This document shows, in pieces, positions 34,153 through 40,731 of a stretch of DNA of 64,000 nt (position 1 is the first letter of the stretch; every line of letters begins with the position of its first letter). Below the pieces are notes generated by a model. That model had not been told where the DNA came from and did not search any database. It saw only the letters and a program-made list of their open reading frames with translations. Position numbers and translations under genes: made by a program. The stretch is taken from positions 2,526,487 to 2,590,486 of the forward strand of contig NZ_CP083986.1 in NCBI RefSeq assembly GCF_020172685.1, given 5' to 3'. Source of the stretch: [Mycobacterium] nativiensis (GTDB taxonomy: Bacteria; Actinomycetota; Actinomycetes; Mycobacteriales; Mycobacteriaceae).

Positions 34153-34305
34153 ACACGACATCGACGCTCGTTCACCCCGGAATATCGGGCGCAGGCCGCA
34201 CGCATGGTGATTGATGGGCGCCGGCGGGGTTGCTGAGGTAGCCGGCGAGCTGGGCGCGGACACCAGCCTGCTGCGACGCGACCCAGATCGCCAAGTTGCT
34301 TGCAG
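34153..34305 (+). pseudogene. Fragment of an IS3-family transposase OrfA
   Basis: RRSFTPEYRAQAARMVIDG matches the start of IS3-type OrfA proteins (R-x-Y-x-P-E-F-x-x-x-A-V-x-M-V). After a frame change the next reading gives VAEVAGELGADTSLLRRDP, the following helix-turn-helix segment. A stop interrupts the first frame. No OrfB or clear terminal inverted repeats nearby. Only about 150 bp survive between ctpV and cmtR. Confidence 0.7.
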
Positions 34306-34379
34306 TATCAACACCCAAGCGCCAGGGAGAGCAATTCAGCCCTTGCTGTTATATCAGCATTAACTGTACTGTTTGGCAC

Positions 34380-34721
34380 ATGCTGACGTGCGAGATGCGG
34401 GAATCGGCTCTGGCCCGGCTGGGCCGGGCACTGGCGGATCCGACGCGTTGCCGGATTCTGGTGGCGCTGTTAGACGGGGTGTGCTATCCGGGGCAGCTGG
34501 CCGCGCACCTGGGGTTGACGCGGTCGAATGTGTCCAATCATCTGTCGTGTTTACGGGGCTGTGGGCTGGTCGTCGCAACCTATGAGGGTCGGCAGGTTCG
34601 ATATGCGCTGGCCGATGATCACCTCGCGCGTGCCTTGGGCGAGTTGGTTCAGGTTGTTCTCGCGGTGGATACCGACCAGCCCTGTGTTGGCGAGCATGGC
34701 GCGCCGGGGCGGTGGAGATAG
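34380..34721 (+). CDS. cmtR: Cadmium/lead-sensing repressor CmtR
   Basis: 113 residues from the ATG at 34380 (MLTCEMRESALARLGRALAD). ArsR/SmtB winged helix LGLTRSNVSNHLSCLRGCGL carries Cys57 and Cys61, and TDQPCVGEH carries Cys102, the three Cd/Pb ligands known for M. tuberculosis CmtR. Residues up to about 103 look almost identical to that protein as I remember it. The last ten residues differ and may reflect a shifted frame. It represses the pacL-ctpG genes downstream. The upstream region has AT-rich half-sites (TTATATCAGCATTAACTG). Confidence 0.95.
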   Translation: MLTCEMRESALARLGRALADPTRCRILVALLDGVCYPGQLAAHLGLTRSNVSNHLSCLRGCGLVVATYEGRQVRYALADDHLARALGELVQVVLAVDTDQPCVGEHGAPGRWR

Positions 34722-34812
34722 CAGTTGGTCGATGACCGGCAGCGCTCCGGTGACCTCGAAGATCGCAGGAGCTCAGTCGTAGTGAGTTGGCAAGAAACGG
34801 AAAGGGTCGACA

Positions 34813-35097
34813 GTGGTTTCATATGGGCTCGTGGCTAAGGCGGCCAGCACGGTGTTTACCGGGCTGGTCGGGGTAAGCGCCTACGAGGTGTTGAAGAAGG
34901 CGGTGGGCGCGGCGCCGGTTCACCGGGCCGCGGTGACCGCAACGGAGTGGGGTTTGCGCGGGACCCGGCGCGCCGAGGTGGCAGCGGAGTCGGCCCGCCT
35001 GAAAGTCGCCGACGTGGTCGCCGAGGCCCGCGACCGCATCGGTGAAGAGGTCCCTGCGCCGGTTGGCGCCAAGGCCGAAGATGACGACTGCTGCTGA
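34813..35097 (+). CDS. PacL/DUF1490 protein, partner of CtpG
   Basis: 94 residues from a GTG. Family segments: GLVAKAASTVFTGLVGVSAY, VLKKAVGAAPVHRAAVTATE, WGLRGTRRAE and RLKVADVVAEARDRIGEE. One membrane segment at the N-terminus. The C-terminus ends KAEDDDCC: acidic residues plus a double Cys instead of the His/Asp tail of the first PacL. This could give thiol-based binding of Cd, Pb or Zn near the ATPase (inference). Placed between cmtR and ctpG. Confidence 0.9.
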   Translation: MVSYGLVAKAASTVFTGLVGVSAYEVLKKAVGAAPVHRAAVTATEWGLRGTRRAEVAAESARLKVADVVAEARDRIGEEVPAPVGAKAEDDDCC

Positions 35098-35182
35098 CTG
35101 ACTTGCCGTTCTCGGCGGAGGGATAAGTCCACAGCCGACTGCGGCGAAGCCAACAGTGGCGTATCCACGAGAAAGGTTGATC

Positions 35183-37504
35183 GTGCTGACTACTGAGGCG
35201 TCCACCGATACGGGGCCCGCGCTGGTCGTTGTGTCCGCGGGTGCCGGACGGCTACGTGTGCGTGCCGACTGGTTTCAGTTCGACGCGGTGCGGGCTGTCG
35301 TAATCGAGGACGCGGTCGCCAAGGTTACCGGTGTTGATGCGGTCCACGCGTATCCGCGCACGGCATCCGTGGTGATCTGGTATACGCCTCAGCGCTGCGA
35401 CACCGCTGCCATCTTGTCGGCGATCGCCGACGCAGAGCACATCCCCGCGGAGTCGGTGCCCACGCGGGCGCCGCACTCGATTGATGGACACAATCCCGGC
35501 CCACTGCAGAAGATCCTCGACTGGAGTGAGCGGACGCTGTCAGGCGAGCCAGCCGACGTGGCTAAGCAACGACCGGGGGTAAGAAGCGACGGGTGCTGTG
35601 ACCACGATGACAGCCAGCCTGGGTCGGAGAGGCTTTGGGGCGTAGTCAAACTGCGGCGAGCCGCGTTCTCCGGGGTTCTGCTGGGCGCCTCGCTGGTGAC
35701 GGCGTGGCTGACTCCATTCGCGCCGGTGGCGATGGGACTGAAAGTGGTGGCGCTCGCGGTAGGTGCCTCGACGTTTGTGCCCGCAACCGTTAAGCGACTG
35801 ACCGTGGGCCGCGTCGGTGTCGGCACGTTGATGACGATCGCCGCCCTCGGTGCAGTCGGACTCGGTCAGGTCGGCGAAGCCGCCATGCTGGCGTTTTTGT
35901 TCTCCATCAGCGAGGGCCTGGAGGAATACGCGGTGGCCCGCACCCGCCGCGGCCTACGCGCCCTGCTGTCGCTGGTGCCCGATCAGGCCACCGTGCTGCG
36001 CGAGGGCACCGAAACGGTGGTGGCCACAGCCGAACTGCGCGTCGGTGATCAGATGATCGTCAAACCCGGGGAACGTCTGGCCACCGACGGCATCATCGTC
36101 GCCGGGAGCACCGCTCTAGATGTCTCGGCCATCACTGGCGAATCGATACCAGTCGAAGCCGTTCCCGGTGACGACGTGTTCGCCGGCTCGATCAACGGCT
36201 CCGGTGTGCTGCAGGTGGAGGTCACCGCGACCGCGGCGGACAACTCGCTGGCGCGCATCGTGCACATAGTGGAGGCCGAACAGGCCCGCAAGGGTGCCAG
36301 CCAGCGGCTGGCCGATCGCATCGCACAACCGTTGGTGCCGGGCATCATGATGGCCGGGGCGCTGATCGCCGGGGCCGGCAGCGTCTTCGGTAATCCGCTG
36401 GTCTGGCTCGAACGTGCGCTGGTGGTGCTGGTCGCGGCGTCCCCGTGCGCGCTGGCCATCGCCGTGCCCGTCACCGTCGTGGCGGGCATCGGCGCCGCCT
36501 CCAAACTCGGCGTCCTCATCAAGGGCGGTGCCGCGCTGGAAGCCCTGGGCACCATGGGCGGGATCGCCGTGGACAAGACCGGCACCTTGACCGCCAACCG
36601 GCCCGTCGTCATCGACGTCGCCACCACCGATACCGCTACCCGCGAAGAGGTATTGACGGTAGCGGCCGCGCTCGAGGCCCGCAGCGAACACCCACTGGCC
36701 GCCGCTGTCCTGGCCGCAACTCCGACGCCGATAGCCGCCGCCAGCGACGTCCAAGCCATCCCCGGAGCCGGGCTGAGCGGCCACCTCGACGGGCAACCCA
36801 TTCGACTGGGGCGGCCCGGATGGATCGACACCGCCGACCTCGCCGACCGGGTGACGCGCATGCAACAAGCCGGGGCCACAGCGGTTCTCGTCGAACGCGG
36901 TGGACAGCTGCTCGGTGCCATCGCCGTGCGCGACGAACTACGCCCGGAAGCCGCCGAGGTCATCGCCGAGCTACGCGCTCGTGGCTACGAGGTGGCTATG
37001 CTCACCGGCGACAACCACGCCACCGCCGCCGCCCTGGCCGCCCAAGCCGGGATCGAGCACGTCTACGCCGAACTGCGCCCCGAAGGCAAGGCTCGCCTGA
37101 TCGCTCAGCTACGCACCCAGCGGCCCACCGTGATGGTCGGTGACGGCGTCAACGATGCTCCGGCCCTGGCTGCCGCGGACCTCGGAATCGCCATGGGCGC
37201 CATGGGAACCGACGTCGCCATCGAAACCGCCGATGTTGCCCTGATGGGCCAAGACCTGCGTCACCTGACCCAAGCGCTAGACCACGCCCGGCGTTCGCGG
37301 CAGATCATGCTGCAAAACGTCGGACTATCCCTGGGCATCATCACCGTGCTGATGCCGATGGCGCTGTTCGGAACCCTCGGCCTAGCTGCCGTCGTGCTGG
37401 TCCATGAACTCGCCGAAGTTGTCGTCATCGCCAACGGTGTCCGCGCCGGGCGCGTCAAACCTCTCGCGGGTCCAACACAAGACACCCCGCGGCCGCACGA
37501 CTGA
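35183..37504 (+). CDS. ctpG: P1B-type metal ATPase CtpG
   Basis: 773 residues from the GTG at 35183, which follows GAAAGG; an upstream GTG at 35156 lacks a site. The N-terminal HMA-like domain ([35 protein letters not shown]) has no Cxx[11 protein letters not shown] follows before TM1. [11 protein letters not shown], transport motif [15 protein letters not shown] (SPC), phosphorylation site [17 protein letters not shown] and [11 protein letters not shown] are all present. TM8 region [19 protein letters not shown]. In M. tuberculosis CtpG is linked to Cd efflux under CmtR; same arrangement here. Confidence 0.93.
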   Translation: MLTTEASTDTGPALVVVSAGAGRLRVRADWFQFDAVRAVVIEDAVAKVTGVDAVHAYPRTASVVIWYTPQRCDTAAILSAIADAEHIPAESVPTRAPHSIDGHNPGPLQKILDWSERTLSGEPADVAKQRPGVRSDGCCDHDDSQPGSERLWGVVKLRRAAFSGVLLGASLVTAWLTPFAPVAMGLKVVALAVGASTFVPATVKRLTVGRVGVGTLMTIAALGAVGLGQVGEAAMLAFLFSISEGLEEYAVARTRRGLRALLSLVPDQATVLREGTETVVATAELRVGDQMIVKPGERLATDGIIVAGSTALDVSAITGESIPVEAVPGDDVFAGSINGSGVLQVEVTATAADNSLARIVHIVEAEQARKGASQRLADRIAQPLVPGIMMAGALIAGAGSVFGNPLVWLERALVVLVAASPCALAIAVPVTVVAGIGAASKLGVLIKGGAALEALGTMGGIAVDKTGTLTANRPVVIDVATTDTATREEVLTVAAALEARSEHPLAAAVLAATPTPIAAASDVQAIPGAGLSGHLDGQPIRLGRPGWIDTADLADRVTRMQQAGATAVLVERGGQLLGAIAVRDELRPEAAEVIAELRARGYEVAMLTGDNHATAAALAAQAGIEHVYAELRPEGKARLIAQLRTQRPTVMVGDGVNDAPALAAADLGIAMGAMGTDVAIETADVALMGQDLRHLTQALDHARRSRQIMLQNVGLSLGIITVLMPMALFGTLGLAAVVLVHELAEVVVIANGVRAGRVKPLAGPTQDTPRPHD

Positions 37505-37510
37505 AGGTTA

Positions 37511-37722
37511 TACGACACCATCTGGGATATCCAGCTCGGTCCGGCGCTATCGGCTTGAATCGTGATCTGCGCCAATGGGTTAACGAGGGCCTGATAGTTC
37601 TCTTCTTCTTCGTTATCGGCCTGGAACCCAAGCGGGAGCTGACTACCGGCAGCCTGGCCCATCCGCGCGCGGCGGCGGCACCGGCGTTGGCCGCGGTCGG
37701 AGGTGCGGTGGTGGCGCCGGCT
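37511..37722 (+). pseudogene. Internal fragment of NhaA Na+/H+ antiporter
   Basis: [15 protein letters not shown], a stop, then after a frame change [19 protein letters not shown] and [20 protein letters not shown], ending GGAVVAPA. This corresponds to the TM1-TM3 region of NhaA (D-L-R-x-W-V-N-D-G-L-M-x-L-F-F-F-x-V-G-L-E-x-K-R-E). Homology stops abruptly at about 37722, where the arsC sequence on the other strand begins. A remnant left by recombination downstream of ctpG. Confidence 0.8.
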
Positions 37723-38071
37723 GGCCGGCGGGATCGTCGAGTTTCCAGTCGCGATAGCTCACACCTGGGTAATACGGACAGGTATCGCCGCAGCCCATCG
37801 TGATGACGACATCGCTGGCTTCGACCGTGGCGGCGGTCAGAACCTTAGGCGTATTGGCGGTGATGTCGATGCCGAGTTCGCCCATCGCGGCGACGGCGAC
37901 GGGATTGATCTGCTCGGCGGGTTCGGTACCGGCGGAACGGACTTCTATCCGATCACCGGCAAGTCGTGTGAGCAAGGCGGCGGCCATTTGGGATCGGCCG
38001 GCATTGTGCACACACACGAACAGCACGCTGGGCTTGCTGGGGGCAGCCACCGCTACGACGGCATCGCTCAT
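37643..38071 (-). CDS. arsC: Arsenate reductase with replaced C-terminus
   Basis: 142 residues from the ATG at 38071. LMW-phosphatase ArsC: P-loop [39 protein letters not shown] redox region, then KLDDPAGQ. In other ArsC proteins about 20 helical residues follow (compare DAVRPIRDQI of the first ArsC). Here the frame runs into sequence antisense to the nhaA fragment and ends in a Pro/Arg-rich tail, [17 protein letters not shown]. The catalytic core is whole; stability is uncertain. Overlaps arsM by four bases. Confidence 0.8.
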   Translation of the reverse strand: MSDAVVAVAAPSKPSVLFVCVHNAGRSQMAAALLTRLAGDRIEVRSAGTEPAEQINPVAVAAMGELGIDITANTPKVLTAATVEASDVVITMGCGDTCPYYPGVSYRDWKLDDPAGQPAPPPHLRPRPTPVPPPRADGPGCR

Positions 38072-38859
38072 CGGCAGCACGCAGCGCCGGGTTTGGTGGC
38101 GCGGATGATCGCGCCGTGCATGCCTTCGGCAACTTCGTGGGTGAATTCGACGGTGGCGTTGGTGAATCCGACCGCGGTCAGCCCGTCGAGATACTCCTGG
38201 CGTGACAGCGCCCCGGCGATGCAGCCGACATAGGACCCGCGTTCGGCGCGTTCGGCCGCGCTGAGGTGGTCTTCGGCCACGACGTCGGAGATCCCGATCC
38301 GGCCGCCGGGCACCAGGACCCGGAACATCTCGGCGAGCACGGCCGGTTTGTCGGCCGACAGGTTGATCACGCAGTTGGAGATCACCACGTCGACGGCGGC
38401 GTCGGGCAGCGGGATGTCCTCGATGGTGCCCTTGCGGAACTCGACGTTGGTGGCGCCGGCCTTGGCTTTGTTCTCCTCGGCCAGGGCGAGCATCTCATCG
38501 GTCATGTCGACGCCGTACGCGAACCCCCGTGGGCCGACCCGACGGGCCGAGAGCAGCACATCGATGCCGCCACCGGACCCCAGGTCGAGTACTCGTTCCC
38601 CCGGGCGCAGGTCGGCGACCGCGGTCGGGTTGCCGCAGCCCAGGCTGGCTTCAACGGCCGTGATGGGGAGCTCGGAGTGCTCGTCGGAGCCGTAGAGGCC
38701 GGCGCCGAAGATGACGCCGACATCGGCCGAATCGCTGGACCCGCAGCAGCTCGCTGCGCTCAGCACGTCACTGTTGGTGTCACCACTGCGGACCGCGTCG
38801 GCGGCGGCGCCGTAGCTCGCCCGCACCTGATCACGCAGCTCGTTGGGTTCGGCGGGCAT
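38068..38859 (-). CDS. arsM: Arsenite methyltransferase ArsM
   Basis: 263 residues. SAM motif VLDLGSGGGIDVLLSARRVG and VDMTDEMLALAEENKAKAG are preceded by the ArsM-specific FGAGLYGSDEHSELPITAVE and LGCGNPTAVADLRPGE. The arsenite-binding Cys residues lie in SCCGSS, ISNCVINLS and SYVGCIAGALS. The C-terminus ends ACCR. Methylates arsenite to less toxic or volatile forms. First gene of arsM-arsC, divergent from arsR. Confidence 0.95.
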   Translation of the reverse strand: MPAEPNELRDQVRASYGAAADAVRSGDTNSDVLSAASCCGSSDSADVGVIFGAGLYGSDEHSELPITAVEASLGCGNPTAVADLRPGERVLDLGSGGGIDVLLSARRVGPRGFAYGVDMTDEMLALAEENKAKAGATNVEFRKGTIEDIPLPDAAVDVVISNCVINLSADKPAVLAEMFRVLVPGGRIGISDVVAEDHLSAAERAERGSYVGCIAGALSRQEYLDGLTAVGFTNATVEFTHEVAEGMHGAIIRATKPGAACCR

Positions 38860-38871
38860 CCCGGCCGTCCT

Positions 38872-38883
38872 TCCATCGATGGA
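38872..38883. promoter_or_regulatory. ArsR-type operator near arsM
   Basis: TCCATCGATGGA, a perfect 12-bp palindrome with ATCGAT core, 13 bp upstream of the arsM start. Confidence 0.5.
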
Positions 38884-38909
38884 TGTCTATGGATAAAGTG
38901 TGCACAACA

Positions 38910-38917
38910 CATCGATG
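38910..38917. promoter_or_regulatory. Second CATCGATG core in the arsM-arsR gap
   Basis: Repeats the core of the palindrome at 38872, 30 bp upstream of arsR. The centres of the two CATCGATG cores are about 36 bp apart. The pair suggests ArsR control of both divergent genes. Confidence 0.45.
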
Positions 38918-38946
38918 ACTGTCAATGCGTATGGCATACTGCGGAT

Positions 38947-39336
38947 ATGTCCGGCACCGTCGCGTCCCCGACTGAACGCGACCGCGCGCCGCTCGCAGCG
39001 GACCTTGCGGCGTGCTGCAGCCCGATCACCGACGGCGTGCTTGACCCAGTGGCCGCTGACCGGTTGGCGGGCGTGCTCAAGGCGCTCGCCGAACCCACCC
39101 GGCTGCGGCTGGTATCGCTGATCGCAAGCCATCCTGGTGGCGAGGCATGCGTGTGCGACCTCACCGCACCGGTAGGACTGACCCAACCGACGGTGTCACA
39201 CCACCTCAAGACCCTGGTCGAGGCCGGCCTGCTCGAACGGACACAGCGCGGCAAATGGGCCTACTACCGACTGGTGCCCTCCGCCCTGGACGCCCTGGCC
39301 GGGGCGTTTGCCCGCGCCAGCGGTTCACTCGGCTGA
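38947..39336 (+). CDS. arsR: ArsR family arsenic repressor of the arsM locus
   Basis: 129 residues from the ATG at 38947; a longer open frame upstream is antisense to arsM. N-terminal LAACCSPI with two Cys, then LKALAEPTRLRLVSLIASHP and GGEACVCDLTAP, the Cys-Val-Cys metal site, and LTQPTVSHHLKTLVEAGLLE for DNA binding. A paralogue of the ArsR at 25109 with the same Cys layout but distinct sequence. Divergent from arsM-arsC. Confidence 0.93.
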   Translation: MSGTVASPTERDRAPLAADLAACCSPITDGVLDPVAADRLAGVLKALAEPTRLRLVSLIASHPGGEACVCDLTAPVGLTQPTVSHHLKTLVEAGLLERTQRGKWAYYRLVPSALDALAGAFARASGSLG

Positions 39337-39339
39337 GTG

Positions 39340-40584
39340 TCACAACAGTGAGTCAAGCCACGCAGTAGCATCGCCTATGCAACTCTGCGGCAGCGAGAAG
39401 TGGTCATCACGGGGGTAGTCGCGCACCTGGACTTTGCCGCCGAGGGACTTGATTGCGTCACTGTAGGCGGTCTGCCAGGCGACCGGAACCACGGTGCCGC
39501 CACCGAAGCCGTCGATGCAGAGCAGCACTGGCGCAACGGGTTGACGAGCACCCGCCGATCCGGCCGCGATTGCCGACTTCCAGGCATCGAAGTTCGTGAC
39601 CGGCGACTGCAGCACCGGGCCTTTGAGGCGGAAGAGGCGAGCAAGGGTGTCGTTGAGATGGTGTACCGGCTGGATATTCCAGGCGTCTTCGATGATCTCC
39701 ACACCCAGTGGGGTGAAGACGTCGGAGAGGGCCAGGGTGGACGGGTTGGCCGCTTGAATGCCGGCCAGCATCATCACCAGATGGGAGTCCGGAGGCAGCG
39801 AACTGTCCGCCAATGCGGCGGCCGGCCCCGTAGGGTTGCGCAACGCAACAGACGGGACAGCCGGCGACATCGGCACCGTACCAATCAGTTTCAGGTCGCC
39901 ATAGTCGGAGTCGTCGAGCTCCGCGACGGCGGCAGCGGTGCCGCCGCCCTGCGACCAGCCCACAGCGCCCAAGGTCGTCCCGGCCCCGACGTCGAGTGCG
40001 CGCGCGGCGTGAGCGATGTTGACCGCGTCGCGCGCGTTGGTTCGGTTGACCACATACTGGTGCATGCCCGGCGAGCCCAAGCCCTGGTAATCGGTGGCGC
40101 ACACCACCCAACCGGCGTCGATCAGGCCCTGGAGGCCAGGAACCCCATAGTCGATCTGCTGGGTCGCCTGCGGGGTGAAGTAGGTGACGAGTTCGCGTGC
40201 CGGATCTGGTTGCGCCGAGGGACAAGCCACATCACCCAGGCCTGTGGTGCCGTGACACCAGCTCAGAATCGGCCGGTCGCGATCGCGCCCAATTGGGGCG
40301 ACCACCAGCCCGCTGGTCTCGTGTGCGACGTCGTTGACATCGCGGGAGGCATATCGGATCCGCCAGGCCCGGGCCCCGCTAATGGCAGTGTCCACTTGCT
40401 CTCGATGTAGCAGCGTTCCAGGGGCGCCACCGGTGAACGGTGCGGCGATGCGCGGCTTGACTTCCGGTGCGGGCCGCACGATCGCGGTCTTGGCCTCGCT
40501 GTCGCGGGAGCACGCGACTGCGAACGGAATCACGGCCGCCGCGCTGCCGAGGCCCGCCATGAAGGTCCGGCGCTGCAAAGTCAT
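39340..40584 (-). CDS. Secretory lipase family protein, exported by Tat or as lipoprotein
   Basis: 414 residues. The N-terminus LQRRTFMAGLGSAAA is a twin-arginine signal, and AVACS fits a lipobox. LIP-family hydrolase: LSWCHGTTGLGD oxyanion region, nucleophile AVGWSQGGGTAAAVAE, acid and His near the C-terminus (VLLCIDGFGGGTVVP; YPRDDHFSLPQ). Four or more Cys could form disulfides. Likely hydrolyses extracellular esters or lipids. Ends 3 bp from the convergent arsR; marks the right edge of the island. Confidence 0.88.
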   Translation of the reverse strand: MTLQRRTFMAGLGSAAAVIPFAVACSRDSEAKTAIVRPAPEVKPRIAAPFTGGAPGTLLHREQVDTAISGARAWRIRYASRDVNDVAHETSGLVVAPIGRDRDRPILSWCHGTTGLGDVACPSAQPDPARELVTYFTPQATQQIDYGVPGLQGLIDAGWVVCATDYQGLGSPGMHQYVVNRTNARDAVNIAHAARALDVGAGTTLGAVGWSQGGGTAAAVAELDDSDYGDLKLIGTVPMSPAVPSVALRNPTGPAAALADSSLPPDSHLVMMLAGIQAANPSTLALSDVFTPLGVEIIEDAWNIQPVHHLNDTLARLFRLKGPVLQSPVTNFDAWKSAIAAGSAGARQPVAPVLLCIDGFGGGTVVPVAWQTAYSDAIKSLGGKVQVRDYPRDDHFSLPQSCIGDATAWLDSLL

Positions 40585-40653
40585 GAAGGCAGATACTACT
40601 GTTTCGCCGCGGCATGAACTGGCATTATCCGTCGCCCCGACGAGGGCCGGTCA

Positions 40654-40728
40654 TCATTTCAGGACTGCGGTTCCATCCGCGGTGACGGCCACCTTGGCTC
40701 CGGCGATATCTTCCCGGCTCGAAACCAT
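40654..40728 (-). pseudogene. C-terminal remnant of a thiolase-like acetyltransferase
   Basis: Reads VSSREDIAGAKVAVTADGTA then VLK and stop. The intact acetyltransferase at 45960-47432 ends REDIAGAKVAVNADGTAELE, so this is the homologous last 22 codons of a paralogue, with clear DNA similarity as well. It abuts the end of the mmpL gene (40732) and has no body. An in-frame ATG exists by chance. A scar of recombination or gene loss. Confidence 0.85.
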
Positions 40729-40731
40729 ATG

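Noticed and set aside
34321..34380. TTATATCAGCATTAACTG as a Xer site
   Set aside because: No 11-6-11 structure; better explained as the cmtR promoter/operator region.
38266..38946. Long N-terminal extension of the second ArsR
   Set aside because: Antisense to arsM; the ArsR domain begins after the ATG at 38947.
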